From assembly GCF_025630775.1 (NCBI RefSeq), contig NZ_JAOSZE010000005.1, positions 1 to 64,000 on the forward strand: 64,000 bases of DNA, given 5' to 3'. Below are positions 15,988 through 24,783 of the stretch, piece after piece. Source of the stretch: Actinoplanes sp. KI2. GTDB taxonomy: Bacteria > Actinomycetota > Actinomycetes > Mycobacteriales > Micromonosporaceae. Numbering within the stretch: position 1 is the stretch's first letter; every line of letters begins with the position of its first letter. The notes beneath the pieces were generated by a model that was not told the origin of the DNA, made no database searches, and was given only the letters and a program-made list of their open reading frames with translations. A program made the translations under genes and the position numbers.

Positions 15988-16884
15988 GTGGAGCTGCAGC
16001 AGATGCGTTACGTGCTGGCCGTCGCGAGCACCGGAAACTTCACCCGCGCCGCCAAGCAGTGCCTGGTGGTGCAGTCGGCGCTGAGCCATCAGATCGCCGC
16101 GCTGGAGCGCGAGCTCGGCGTCCGGCTGTTCGCCCGCACCAGCCGGCGGGTGGCGCTCACGCCGGCGGGCGAGGCCTTCCTGCCCGCCGCGCGCGCCTGC
16201 CTCGAGGCCGCCGACCGGGCCGCCGCCGATGCCGCGGCCACCACCGGTGAGATCCGCGGCCGGCTGGCGATCGGCATGATCCCGACGGTGACCGGCATCG
16301 ACCTGCCGGCCGCGCTGCGCGAGTTCCACCTGCGCCACCCGCAGGTGCGGATCGTCCTGCGCGGGGCGGGCAGCGACGAGATGGTCGAGAGCATCCGCGC
16401 CGGCGACCTGGACGTGGCGGTGCTGGGCCTACCCGAGTCGGCGCGGCCGCAGGGTGTGCGCTACCGCGCCCTCCACCACGACCGGCACGTGGCCGTGCTG
16501 GCGCGCACGCATCGGCTGGCCGCCCGCCGGCGGCTGGATCTCGCCGCGCTGGCCGGCGAGCCGTTCGCCGACTTCCCCGCCGACACGGCCGGCCGGGCAC
16601 AGAGCGACCTGGCGTTCGCCGCCGCCGGCCTCACCCGCGAGGTCGCCTTCGAGGCCATGGCGACCGACCTCATCCTCGGCCTGATCCGCCAGGGCTTGGC
16701 GGTGGCGCTGCTGCCGTCCCGCTTCGTCACCGGCGCCCCCGGCGTGGTCACGGTCCCGCTGACCGACGGCCCCGCCCGCGTGGAGTACCTGGCCTGGAGC
16801 GACTTCAACCCCACCCCCGCGGCAACCGCCTTCCTGGAAACGGCCGCCGCCGGTTCGACACACCGACCCGTCGGCGACGGCTGA
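15988..16884 (+). CDS. LysR-type transcriptional regulator
   Basis: 298-residue regulator. The winged helix (1-60) shows the family core STGNFTRAAKQCLVVQSALSHQ and ends in RRVALTPAGEAFL; the effector domain (about 90-290) begins GRLAIGMIPTVTG. The GTG at 15988 gives the standard start (ELQQMRYVLAV); a GTG 18 bases upstream would fall in the operator. It diverges from the EamA exporter and probably activates it in response to the exported compound. The effector is unknown. Confidence 0.92.
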   Translation: MELQQMRYVLAVASTGNFTRAAKQCLVVQSALSHQIAALERELGVRLFARTSRRVALTPAGEAFLPAARACLEAADRAAADAAATTGEIRGRLAIGMIPTVTGIDLPAALREFHLRHPQVRIVLRGAGSDEMVESIRAGDLDVAVLGLPESARPQGVRYRALHHDRHVAVLARTHRLAARRRLDLAALAGEPFADFPADTAGRAQSDLAFAAAGLTREVAFEAMATDLILGLIRQGLAVALLPSRFVTGAPGVVTVPLTDGPARVEYLAWSDFNPTPAATAFLETAAAGSTHRPVGDG

Positions 16885-16903
16885 CCCTCCGGCAGGCGGT
16901 GGG

Positions 16904-17491
16904 TCAATCGACCCGGTAGGTCAGGTGGGTGGCGTGGCCGGAGGGGCGCACGTGGATCTGCCGCAGCGTCCGCGGCGCCGCACCGTCGAACAGCGGGATG
17001 CCTCCGCCCAGCAGCACGGGCGACAGGTGCAGGCGCAGTTCGTCGACCAGTCCGGCCTCGATCGCGGTACGGACCGTCTCGCCCCCGCCCATGATGACCA
17101 CGTCGCGGCCCTCGGCCATCGCCACGCCCTTGGCCACCGCGCTCGCGATCCCGTCCACCACGAACGTCATCCGGTCGGCGAGGCGCACCGTCTCCGGCGG
17201 GTTCCGGGTCACCACCAGCACCGGAGGCTCGGCGGCAAGGTCCGCGCCGTACCCCATCTCGGCACTCCACCCGTCCGGCGCATCGACCACGTCGAACAGC
17301 CGCCGCCCCATGATGACCACCCCGGTGGCCGCGACCGACTCCTCCAGCACGACCCGGTCGATCCCGTCCGGCTGCAACGCCCAGATGTGCAACCCTTCAC
17401 CGCCGCGGCCCAGACCCTGCTCGGGCCCGGGCTCCGGCCCGGTGACAAACCCATCCAGCGACACCGAGATGTCGGCGACGACCTTGGTCAT
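16904..17491 (-). CDS. dihydrofolate reductase / RibD C-terminal family protein
   Basis: 195-residue NADPH-binding protein of the RibD C-terminal/DHFR-like family: ADISVSLDGFV at the start, VVIMGRRLFDVV, and the nucleotide loop DVVIMGGGETVRTAIEAGLVDEL. Stand-alone members are common in actinobacteria and seldom characterised; they probably reduce a pterin- or pyrimidine-like substrate. The ATG at 17491 follows GGGAGGAGC. The gene ends 19 bases from the LysR stop (convergent). Confidence 0.88.
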   Translation of the reverse strand: MTKVVADISVSLDGFVTGPEPGPEQGLGRGGEGLHIWALQPDGIDRVVLEESVAATGVVIMGRRLFDVVDAPDGWSAEMGYGADLAAEPPVLVVTRNPPETVRLADRMTFVVDGIASAVAKGVAMAEGRDVVIMGGGETVRTAIEAGLVDELRLHLSPVLLGGGIPLFDGAAPRTLRQIHVRPSGHATHLTYRVD

Positions 17492-17626
17492 GACCGCTCC
17501 TCCCGCGGCCCCGCCTCGCGAAGCCCGCCCTCGGAGCATGCCACTCACGCCGGGCCACCGCTCACCACCGGATGCGCCAACCTGCCATGAGCGCCGTCCC
17601 GCACCCGCCGCCTGCGTGCGGCTCGG

Positions 17627-18304
17627 TCAGGCGCGTGGGATCAGTCGCGAGCCGGTCCAGGCCAGCCCCGTTCCCGCCGCCAGCAACAACAAAGCCCCCA
17701 CCGTTGGCAGGGGCTGTCGTGTGTAGGACCCGGCTGCGATGGCCACCGCCGCGAGCATCAGGAGGACGCCGTCGGCCGGGTTGACCAGTTTGCAGCGGAA
17801 CACCGCCCAACCCAGCAGCAGCCAGCCCGCCGCGGTGGTGGCGGCGGCGACCAGGACCGCCACCCTGAGCTGGTCCAGGCTCAGCGGGGCGCCCTCGGCC
17901 AGAGCGTCCGGGGGCAGCGCCGCCAGCGGCAGGCTGAGCACCGTGCCGGCCAGGCCGATCAGCAGGCCGACGATGGCGATCCGGCGGGTTCGGGCGCCGG
18001 CCAGCAGCGCCGTCAACGCCAGCATGGCGATCGTCGCCAGCCAGTCTGCGGTCAGGCTCACGACCAGCGGGCCGGGGAGCGCGTCGATGCCCAGGGTCAG
18101 CCACCCGTCGAGCACGGCGGCGGCGGGGAGGGCCCACAGCGCCAGCCTCGCGTAGCGCCGGACCGACCAGACCCAGACGGCCTCGCGTACGGGCAGCAAA
18201 TGCTCTTGATCTGCCGCGCCATCGGCCGGGCGGGCGGCTCCGACCCAGGCCGGAGCGACCCGCAACGGTCGACCGCTCGCCGTGTGGTGATGGCTGGTGC
18301 TCAT
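17627..18304 (-). CDS. multi-pass membrane protein of unknown function
   Basis: 225 residues with six to seven hydrophobic segments after a 50-residue soluble N-terminus that contains SHHHTASG. Between the second and third segments is a short basic loop (ARTRRI). I do not recognise the family. There is no enzyme motif and no conserved Cys pair. It is divergent from a secreted Lys/Ala-rich protein gene across about 290 bases; no strong operator or hairpin is evident in that gap. Confidence 0.7.
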   Translation of the reverse strand: MSTSHHHTASGRPLRVAPAWVGAARPADGAADQEHLLPVREAVWVWSVRRYARLALWALPAAAVLDGWLTLGIDALPGPLVVSLTADWLATIAMLALTALLAGARTRRIAIVGLLIGLAGTVLSLPLAALPPDALAEGAPLSLDQLRVAVLVAAATTAAGWLLLGWAVFRCKLVNPADGVLLMLAAVAIAAGSYTRQPLPTVGALLLLAAGTGLAWTGSRLIPRA

Positions 18305-18594
18305 GGCTCCGCCTCGCGTGGGCTTCAACCGAGCGGCCTCGGGGGCAACCGTTGGCTCCTGCGCCGAGCATCCCAAATGTCCGGCAGATCCGCAGGAGTT
18401 TGCCGGAAAAGCCGGACGGGCGGATCCGGCCCGACCGATTTCAAACTTTTTCGGCACGCCGCTGAGCTGCCCAAACGCACGAGAACGGCACCCGAAATGG
18501 CGCCTTCGCGACGGCGCGTGTTGAACCCGCACGCGGGCGAGGTCCGTACAGGGGGCCGACCGACCACATCGACGTCCACGAACGAGGAGTGATG

Positions 18595-19389
18595 ATGAGA
18601 TCGCGTGCGTACCGAAGGAACCAGAACCCCAACCGGCGTAAGACCATCGGTGCCGTCGTCATCGGCGGTGTCCTGGTCGCAGCCGGTCTGGCCGGTGTTC
18701 AGCTCGCATCCGCCAGCACCACCCCGAAGGCCGCCGACGTGATCACGGTGGAGGGCAAGCAGTTCGACGTCTCGCAGTGCAAGGCCCTCGAGATCGCCGG
18801 GCAGGACGTGCTCTGCGATGGCAAGAAGCTCGACCCGCTGCAGCAGCAGGGCGCCGACGACGCGGCCCTCGCCTCGGCTCAGGCCTTGGAGACGGCGTGC
18901 GACACGTTCGCGGCCGACGCGAAGGCGGCCGAGGGCGCCGCGCAGCAGGGTGACGCGCAGCAACCGGGTGGCGCGCAGGGCGCGGCGGCGAAGGCCGCTC
19001 AGAAGAAGCTCGCCGCCAAGTGGGCGAAGGCGCTGAAGGCCAAGGCCGCGAAGGCGAAGGCGAAGGCCAAGGCCAAGGCGAAGGGTCCGGCCGCCGCCCC
19101 GAGCGCCTCCGCCGGTGACCAGGCCGGTGACCAGGGCGCGGGCGCCGCGGACCAGGGCGCGGGCGCCGCGGATCAGAACGCCGCCGCTGCCGCCGCGGTG
19201 ACCTCCGCGCAGAAGTCCCTGCTCCAGGCCTGCCTCGCGCTGGCCGACGCCAAGACCGCCGCGGGCATCGCCGGCGCGGGCGCGGGCGGCGACCAGGGCG
19301 CCGGCGCTTCCGCCCCGCCGAGCGAGGAGCCGAGCGCCGAGCCCAGCGCGGACCCGAGCGCCGGAGCCGGCAGCAGCTCCACGGACTGA
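18595..19389 (+). CDS. secreted or membrane-anchored Lys/Ala-rich low-complexity protein
   Basis: 264 residues. A basic start (RSRAYRRNQ) precedes a hydrophobic segment (about 18-40) that ends in ASAS, probably a signal peptide or anchor. Then comes a short globular part with four Cys (SQCKALE, VLCDGK, ETACDTF, LQACLAL). Between the third and fourth Cys lies a Lys/Ala tract (repeated KA pairs, about 130-157) and repeats of GAGAADQ. The end is Pro/Ser/Glu-rich. The Lys tract resembles histone-tail or wall-binding sequence, but no function is known. Of three clustered starts, ATG 18595 has the best spacing to GAGGAG. Confidence 0.75.
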   Translation: MRSRAYRRNQNPNRRKTIGAVVIGGVLVAAGLAGVQLASASTTPKAADVITVEGKQFDVSQCKALEIAGQDVLCDGKKLDPLQQQGADDAALASAQALETACDTFAADAKAAEGAAQQGDAQQPGGAQGAAAKAAQKKLAAKWAKALKAKAAKAKAKAKAKAKGPAAAPSASAGDQAGDQGAGAADQGAGAADQNAAAAAAVTSAQKSLLQACLALADAKTAAGIAGAGAGGDQGAGASAPPSEEPSAEPSADPSAGAGSSSTD

Positions 19390-19394
19390 CGGAA

Positions 19395-19434
19395 CGACGA
19401 ACGGCCGGCCCGTCATCGGGCCGGCCGTTCGTCG
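19395..19434. terminator. 18-bp bidirectional terminator hairpin
   Basis: Perfect 18-bp arms (left arm begins CGACGAACGG) around a TCAT loop, between the rightward Lys/Ala-rich gene (stop 19389) and the leftward SPFH gene (stop 19442). It is followed by AGAAAA on the plus strand, which reads as a U-rich tract in the leftward transcript's complement. Confidence 0.85.
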
Positions 19435-19441
19435 CAGAAAA

Positions 19442-20563
19442 TCAGGCGGGGTCGCGCTGCACCTGGGTGCCGTTGTAGTCGGCGCCACCGAGCGCCGCCG
19501 ACGGCGGGATCGGGTCCGGCGCCGGGAGCGCCGCGGTCCGGTCCGGATCGCCGGAAACCTGCGCCTCGGCCACCCGGACCTGCTCGTCCACCTGGGCCGC
19601 GGCATCCGCGGCGGCCTGCGCCGCGGCCGCCGCCTCGCGCTCCACCTCGGCCGCGTTGACGCTCGACGCGGGCACGTCGCCGGCCATGTTGGCCAGTCCG
19701 CCGAGCGCGCCGCCGAGACCCTCGAGGGCCTTGGTCAGCTCGGTCGGCACGATCCACACCTTGTTCGCCGAGCCGTTCGCGATCTGCGGCAGGGCCTGCA
19801 GGTACTGGTACGCCAGCACCTTCTGCGACGGGTTCGCCGTGTGGATCGCGTCGAAGACCGTCCGGATCGCCTTCGCCTGGCCCTCGGCCTGCAGAATGCG
19901 GGACTGCCGGTCACCGTCGGCCCGCAGCACCGCGGCCTGCTTCTCGCCCTCGGCCGTGAGGATCTGCGCCTGCTTGTGGCCCTCGGCGTTGAGGATCGTC
20001 GCGCGACGCTCCCGCTCGGCGCGCATCTGCTTCTCCATCGAGTCGCGGATGCTCGGCGGCGGCTCGATCGCCTTGATCTCGACCCGGGTCACCTTGATGC
20101 CCCACCGGCCGGTGGTCTCGTCGAGCACGGTGGACAGGTGGCGGTTGATCTCCTCGCGGCTGGTCAGTGCCCGCTCCAGGTCGAGGGAGCCGATCACGTT
20201 ACGCAGCGTCGTGACCGTCAGCTGCTCGATGGCCTGCAGGAAGTTGGAGATCTCGTAGGTGGCCCGGACCGGGTCCACGACTTTGAAGTACAGGACCGTG
20301 TCGATCGACACGACCAGGTTGTCCGAGGTGATCACGGGCTGCGGCGGGAACGAGACCACCTGCTCGCGCATGTCCACCTTGCTGCGTACCGCGTCGACGA
20401 ACGGGACCAGCACGTTCAGCCCGGGGGTCAGGGTGCGCTTGTACTTTCCCAGGCGCTCCACCACATCCATCCGCTGCTGCGGGACGATGCGGATGGACCG
20501 GAGCAGCGTGACGATGGCAAAAACCACGATCACGATGACTAGGACACCGATCACTGCTTCCAT
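19442..20563 (-). CDS. SPFH/stomatin-like membrane protein (QmcA type)
   Basis: 373 residues. A single N-terminal membrane segment (about 3-24) is followed by the SPFH domain (about 27-190: VPQQRMDVVERLGKYKRTL, then IEPPPSIRDSMEKQMRAER) and a long Ala/Glu/Gln helical coiled coil (about 175-250, repeated AEGxKQA units). The C-terminal tail is Ala/Glu-rich. Such proteins form oligomeric scaffolds in membrane microdomains and modulate proteases. The NfeD-type partner is encoded nine bases upstream, so the two form an operon. Confidence 0.93.
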   Translation of the reverse strand: MEAVIGVLVIVIVVFAIVTLLRSIRIVPQQRMDVVERLGKYKRTLTPGLNVLVPFVDAVRSKVDMREQVVSFPPQPVITSDNLVVSIDTVLYFKVVDPVRATYEISNFLQAIEQLTVTTLRNVIGSLDLERALTSREEINRHLSTVLDETTGRWGIKVTRVEIKAIEPPPSIRDSMEKQMRAERERRATILNAEGHKQAQILTAEGEKQAAVLRADGDRQSRILQAEGQAKAIRTVFDAIHTANPSQKVLAYQYLQALPQIANGSANKVWIVPTELTKALEGLGGALGGLANMAGDVPASSVNAAEVEREAAAAAQAAADAAAQVDEQVRVAEAQVSGDPDRTAALPAPDPIPPSAALGGADYNGTQVQRDPA

Positions 20564-20572
20564 GGCGCCTCT

Positions 20573-21022
20573 CTATATGTCGGGCAAATCGTCGCGCCAC
20601 ACGATGGCCGTGGCGCCGTGGACCTTGACCACCCGGACCCGCTCGCCCGGGAGGTACTTTTCGGTGCCGTCGAAGGACCGAGCCTGCCAGAGCTCGCCCT
20701 CGAGCTTGATCATGCCGTGCTCGCCGTCGACCTCTTCGACCACCATGCCGTGGCTGCCCTCCATCGCCTCGATGCCGAACGGCGTGTCCCCGGTCTCCAG
20801 GGCCGACTTGGCGTGCCGCAGGATGATCGGGCGGAGCGCGGCGACGGAGACCCCGGAGGCCAGGGCGAAGACAATGGCCTGGACCAGGAACGGGGCGCCG
20901 AGCGCGGCGGCACCGGCCGCGGCGAAGGCGCCCACCGCGAAGAAGATGATCAGCAACGTGGCCGTGAAAGCCTCGGCGATCGCCAGCGCGATGCCGAGCA
21001 CTACCCAGAGAACCGCTTCCAC
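20573..21022 (-). CDS. NfeD-like membrane protein
   Basis: 149 residues. Three to four hydrophobic segments occupy 1-70, followed by a cytoplasmic OB-fold domain (about 80-145: GMVVEEVDGEHGMIKLEGELWQAR, then ERVRVVKVHGATAIV). This is the short NfeD form, without the ClpP-like protease domain. It is first in the operon with the SPFH protein, the standard pair for organising membrane microdomains. Confidence 0.92.
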   Translation of the reverse strand: MEAVLWVVLGIALAIAEAFTATLLIIFFAVGAFAAAGAAALGAPFLVQAIVFALASGVSVAALRPIILRHAKSALETGDTPFGIEAMEGSHGMVVEEVDGEHGMIKLEGELWQARSFDGTEKYLPGERVRVVKVHGATAIVWRDDLPDI

Positions 21023-21128
21023 ACCTCGATCGTTGCACGACGGCGCACGCGTTGCGATGCGTCATTCTGGCGTAGCCGGATCGGCGGTTCGCAGTTGTTC
21101 AGAAGAGTCAAATCTCGAGGGGGTCCAC

Positions 21129-22433
21129 GTGTCGCTGCTGCCGGATACCGCCCGCCGGGTCGAGGAGGTTGCCGCCCGGGCGCAGACCAAGGGGCGTGCG
21201 CCGTCGTTGGCCCTGGCGATCGTCCGGGACCGGGCGGTGCTGCACTTCACGGGCGCCGGTGAGCGCCCGATGCCGGATGCGGAGACGCAGTACCGCCTGG
21301 GCTCGATCACCAAGACGATGACCGCCACGCTGGTCATGCAACTGCGCGACGAGGGCTTCTTCGCCCTCGACGACCTGCTCTACCGCCACCTGCCGGGCAC
21401 CTCGATCGGCGGGGTGAGCCTGCGCCAGCTGCTCGGCCACGTCTCCGGCCTGCAGCGCGAGCCGGACGGCCCCTGGTGGGAGCGCACCGCCGGCGGCGAC
21501 GTCGACAAGCTGCTGGCCGACCTCGGTTACGACAAGCTCTCCGGGCCGCCGTTCCGCCGCTACCGCTACTCGAACCTGGCTTACGGCCTGCTCGGGGCGG
21601 TCCTGGAGCGGGTGACCGGCGAGTCCTGGCCCGACCTGATCGGCAAGCGCCTGCTCGACCCGCTCGGCATGAGGCGCACCACCTATGGTCCGGTGGAGCC
21701 GTTCGCCCGCGGTTACGTCGTGCACGCCCTCGACGACAGCCTGCACGAGGAGCCTCGCCTCGACTCGGGCGCGATGGCCCCGGCCGGCCAGCTCTGGTCC
21801 ACCGTCACCGACATGGCCAAGTGGGCCGCCTTCCTCACCGATCCGCCCTCCGCGGTCCTGCCGCGCGAGACGCTCGACGAGATGTGCGCCCCGGTGGTGC
21901 TCAGCGACCTGGAGTCCTGGACCGGCGGCTACGGCCTGGGCCTGCAGCTCTTCCGGGTCGGCGAGCGCGTCTTCGTCGGACACGGCGGCTCCATGCCCGG
22001 CTACGTGGCCCACCTGGCGGTGCATCGCCGCAGCCGGCTCGGCGTGATCGTCTTCGCCAACTCGTACGGCCTGCGCGGAACCCACATCCGCAAGGTCGCG
22101 CTGGCCGCCCTCACCGCCGCTGTGGACGGCGAACCGGTCACGCCGGCGCCCTGGCAGCCCCCGTCGCCCCCGTCGGGCGAGGCCGCCGAGCTGGTCGGCC
22201 GCTGGTGGTGGATGGGCCGCGAATACGAGATCCACGCCGACGGGGAGACCGTGGAGATGTCCGGCCCGAACCATTGGTCCAAGTTCGTCCGTGAGGCCGC
22301 CGACCGCTGGCGAGGCGCCGACGGCGAGAACGAGGGCGAGATCCTGCAGGTCATCCGCTCCCCGGAGGGCGCGGCACTGAAGATCGACATCGCCACCTTC
22401 GTCTTCAGCCGCGATCCCTACGATCTAGCCTGA
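21129..22433 (+). CDS. beta-lactamase-fold serine hydrolase
   Basis: 434 residues. The class C/esterase catalytic set is visible: SITK (Ser nucleophile and Lys) near residue 60, YSN (about 145) and HGG (about 285) in place of the KTG triad. The C-terminal 70 residues (GRWWWMGREYEIHA onward) form a lipocalin-like extra domain often seen in peptidase S12 family proteins. There is no signal peptide, so it is probably a cytoplasmic esterase or D-aminopeptidase and not a resistance beta-lactamase. The GTG at 21129 has GAGGGGG upstream; a long frame further upstream lies over nfeD and was rejected. Confidence 0.88.
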   Translation: MSLLPDTARRVEEVAARAQTKGRAPSLALAIVRDRAVLHFTGAGERPMPDAETQYRLGSITKTMTATLVMQLRDEGFFALDDLLYRHLPGTSIGGVSLRQLLGHVSGLQREPDGPWWERTAGGDVDKLLADLGYDKLSGPPFRRYRYSNLAYGLLGAVLERVTGESWPDLIGKRLLDPLGMRRTTYGPVEPFARGYVVHALDDSLHEEPRLDSGAMAPAGQLWSTVTDMAKWAAFLTDPPSAVLPRETLDEMCAPVVLSDLESWTGGYGLGLQLFRVGERVFVGHGGSMPGYVAHLAVHRRSRLGVIVFANSYGLRGTHIRKVALAALTAAVDGEPVTPAPWQPPSPPSGEAAELVGRWWWMGREYEIHADGETVEMSGPNHWSKFVREAADRWRGADGENEGEILQVIRSPEGAALKIDIATFVFSRDPYDLA

Positions 22434-22459
22434 GAAACACGTTCCGTTCCGCTCTACCA

Positions 22460-22496
22460 CCCTGGTCCGGGGCATGTCCGGTGCCCCGGACCAGGG
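22460..22496. terminator. 15-bp terminator hairpin between convergent genes
   Basis: CCCTGGTCCGGGGCA and its perfect complement around a seven-base loop, between the hydrolase stop at 22433 and the glycine-rich gene stop at 22525. Likely bidirectional. Confidence 0.85.
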
Positions 22497-22524
22497 GGCA
22501 GTTCGTGCCTGTGGTCAGGCGGCC

Positions 22525-23538
22525 TCAGTGGCCCGATCCACCGTGGCTGCCGCCGGAAGAACCCGAGCCGGCACCGGACGAGCCCGGACCACCACTACCG
22601 GGACCACCGTGGCCACCCGAACCAGGCTGACCCCAACCACCACCGGACGAGCCCGGACCACCACTACCGGGACCACCGTGGCCACCCGAACCCGGCTGAC
22701 CCGAGCCACCACCTGACGAACCCGAACCACCACCGGACGAGCCCGGACCACCACTACCGGGACCACCGTGGCCACCCGAACCGGGCTGACCCGAACCGCC
22801 ACCCGACGAGCCCGGACCACCACTACCGGGACCACCGTGGCCTCCCGAACCCGGCTGACCACCGGTGCCACCGTGGCTACCACCCGAACCGGGCTGACCA
22901 CCGGGGCCACCGTGGCTACCACCCGAACCGGGCTGACCACCGTGGCTACCACCGGGACCGGAGTGACCGCCCCCGCCCGGGCCGGACTGGCCCGGCCAGC
23001 CCTGACCCGAGTGGCCGCCGCCCGGACCCCCGTGACCCGGCTGACCCCACGGGCCGTTCTGCCCGGGCCGGTTGACGCCGCCGTGCCCGAAGCGGCCCGG
23101 GTCCCCGGGGCCGTGCCCGAACCCGCGCCCGATGCCGGGCCCGAAGCAATACTGCGGGTCCCACCCGCGCAGGCCGCGCGACGGGTCGAAGATCCGCAGT
23201 CCCCAGGTGTCGCCGCCGAGGCCGGAGAAGACATAGTTGCAGTCGTGGCCGCCCCAGTGCGAGTGCCGCTCGCCGTCGATACCGACCGATTCGCACTGCT
23301 GCCGCGACGGGTAGAAGCGCGCGGCACGACCGTCGAACGGGTCGTGCCGGAAGTTGCCGCCCGGCCGGAGCACCGGGCCCCCGTGCCCGTGGCCACCTTG
23401 GACCGGTCCGGGCCCATGGCCGCCGCCGTGTACCGGTCCGGGCCCGTGGCCGCCGGCCTGGGCCGGCCCGGCGCCGAAGGCAAGGGCCGCGAGCAGGCCC
23501 ATACCGGTCATGGTCATCAAACGCGGCAGAGTTTTCAT
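22525..23538 (-). CDS. secreted glycine-rich repeat protein
   Basis: 337 residues. A signal peptide ends about Ala28 (GPAQA). A small globular region (about 60-140) contains three Cys (SRQQCESVG, HDCNYVF, PQYCFGP). The remainder, about 195 residues, is Gly/Ser/Pro/Gln/His repeat: GGHGGPGSGG followed by PGSSGGG occurs four times, with related GQPGSGGSHGG units. It is extracellular or wall-associated and probably flexible or elastomeric. I do not recognise the globular part. The ATG at 23538 follows GAAAGGG by six bases. The repeats are long at DNA level and prone to slippage. Confidence 0.8.
   Translation of the reverse strand: MKTLPRLMTMTGMGLLAALAFGAGPAQAGGHGPGPVHGGGHGPGPVQGGHGHGGPVLRPGGNFRHDPFDGRAARFYPSRQQCESVGIDGERHSHWGGHDCNYVFSGLGGDTWGLRIFDPSRGLRGWDPQYCFGPGIGRGFGHGPGDPGRFGHGGVNRPGQNGPWGQPGHGGPGGGHSGQGWPGQSGPGGGGHSGPGGSHGGQPGSGGSHGGPGGQPGSGGSHGGTGGQPGSGGHGGPGSGGPGSSGGGSGQPGSGGHGGPGSGGPGSSGGGSGSSGGGSGQPGSGGHGGPGSGGPGSSGGGWGQPGSGGHGGPGSGGPGSSGAGSGSSGGSHGGSGH
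22560..22960. repeat. in-frame tandem repeats of the glycine-rich gene
   Basis: Four copies of a roughly 45-base segment (core CCACTACCGGGACCACCGTG) begin near 22590, 22660, 22750 and 22819, joined by shorter units of the same vocabulary (CACCCGAACCGGGCTGACC). Near-identity of the copies points to recent duplication or conversion. Confidence 0.8.
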
Positions 23539-23810
23539 TCGTGCCCTTTCATACGTGATCCCTTGCTTTGCATTTCGAGGGAACACGTAAATGGCAGGAC
23601 TGGCAAATCTGCCGACGTTTTGTCAGTCGCAGGGCCGACCACCTTTGGGCCGGTCGGCGGGGGCATTTTCGTTCCCGTGAACTGGCGGAAAGTACAGGTC
23701 CGCGCGTAGGCAACGATGTGTTTGACTTTCTCGAACCGCGCCTGGCCACCGAATATTAACCACAAATGATTTCGCCTGGCCCGCGGGAAATGCGAATTGC
23801 CGAGCGTTTT

Positions 23811-24761
23811 TCATCCTCGGGCGGATCGGGTTCGCGACATCGCGCCGGGGGCGCCGCCGACCCCGGCGAGGCCGGCCCGGGTGCGGCCGGCGTCGCGGCG
23901 TACGCGATCGCGGTGGGTCAGCCCCAGCGCCAGGCCGGTCGCCACGACCGCGACGCCGAGCCAGACGAGCAGCGAGGGCCGTGGCCCGCCGAGCGCCACC
24001 CCGGTGGCCGCCGCCGCGATCGGGGTGAGCCCGGTCAGCAGGCCGGCCCGTGCGGCGCCGACCCGCTCGACGCAGGTGTACCAGAGGACGAACGCCATCG
24101 CCGTCACGCCGACCGCCAGATAGGCCCCGGCCAGCAGGTCCGCGCCGTCGAGCCGCAGCACCGCGGCCGGCCCCTCGCGCACCACGCCGGTCACCCCGAA
24201 CAGCAGGGCGGCCATCCAGGTCGCGTGCACCGAGACGCCGATCGGGCCGTGCCGCCCGAGCACCGGCACCGCCATCAGCGTGAACCCGGCCTCGCACGCG
24301 ACCGTGACCAGCGCCCACAGCAGCCCGATCGCGTCGGCCCGGCCGAAGCCCTGGACCAGGCCGGCGCCGGCGGTCACCACCAGCGCGGCGGCGATCAACC
24401 GGGGCGCGGGCGTGTGTCCCTCGAGCAGCGGCCCGACGACCGCGAGCAGTACCGGCACGCAGGCCACCGCGACGCCGAGCACGGCCGGCTCGGCGTGCCG
24501 GGCGCCGAGGACCAGGGCCAGGTTGAACAGGAACATGCCGGTCAGCACGACACCGCCGAGCCACCACCACTCGGCGCCGCGGGGGCGCACCAGGCGGCGG
24601 CCGGTGACCCGGGCGAAGAGGGCGAGCAGGAGGCAGGCGACCGCGTACCGGAGGGATTGGACGGTCAGCACGGGGGTATCGGCGAGGACGCCGGAGACGG
24701 CCACGCTGCCGCCCACGAAGATCATGCCGGCGGCGCCGGCGAGGAGCGGGAAGGGAGTCAC
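23811..24761 (-). CDS. EamA-family (DMT) membrane transporter
   Basis: 316-residue inner-membrane protein with about ten membrane segments in two EamA halves (first LRYAVACLLLALFARV, second ATWMAALLFGVTG). The GTG at 24761 places the first membrane segment (FPLLAGAAGMIFVGG) right at the start. It is divergent from a MocR-type regulator across only 22 bases, so the operator sites there probably control both genes. The cargo may be an amino acid or vitamer, given the PLP-binding fold of the regulator. The C-terminal 30 residues are Arg-rich and cytoplasmic. Confidence 0.88.
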   Translation of the reverse strand: MTPFPLLAGAAGMIFVGGSVAVSGVLADTPVLTVQSLRYAVACLLLALFARVTGRRLVRPRGAEWWWLGGVVLTGMFLFNLALVLGARHAEPAVLGVAVACVPVLLAVVGPLLEGHTPAPRLIAAALVVTAGAGLVQGFGRADAIGLLWALVTVACEAGFTLMAVPVLGRHGPIGVSVHATWMAALLFGVTGVVREGPAAVLRLDGADLLAGAYLAVGVTAMAFVLWYTCVERVGAARAGLLTGLTPIAAAATGVALGGPRPSLLVWLGVAVVATGLALGLTHRDRVRRDAGRTRAGLAGVGGAPGAMSRTRSARG

Positions 24762-24783
24762 ACCAGGAATGCTTCCGCCGGGT

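Noticed and set aside
20259..22433. A 724-codon frame suggesting a large N-terminal extension of the serine hydrolase
   Set aside because: The first 290 codons run antisense to the SPFH and NfeD genes. GTG 21129 with a ribosome site gives the normal length.
21129..22433. Serine hydrolase as an antibiotic-resistance beta-lactamase
   Set aside because: No signal peptide, HGG in place of KTG, and a lipocalin-like C-terminal domain fit an S12-type esterase or peptidase.
22560..22960. Repeats of the glycine-rich gene as a CRISPR array
   Set aside because: Units vary in length, are in frame, and the product is a classic Gly-rich secreted protein.
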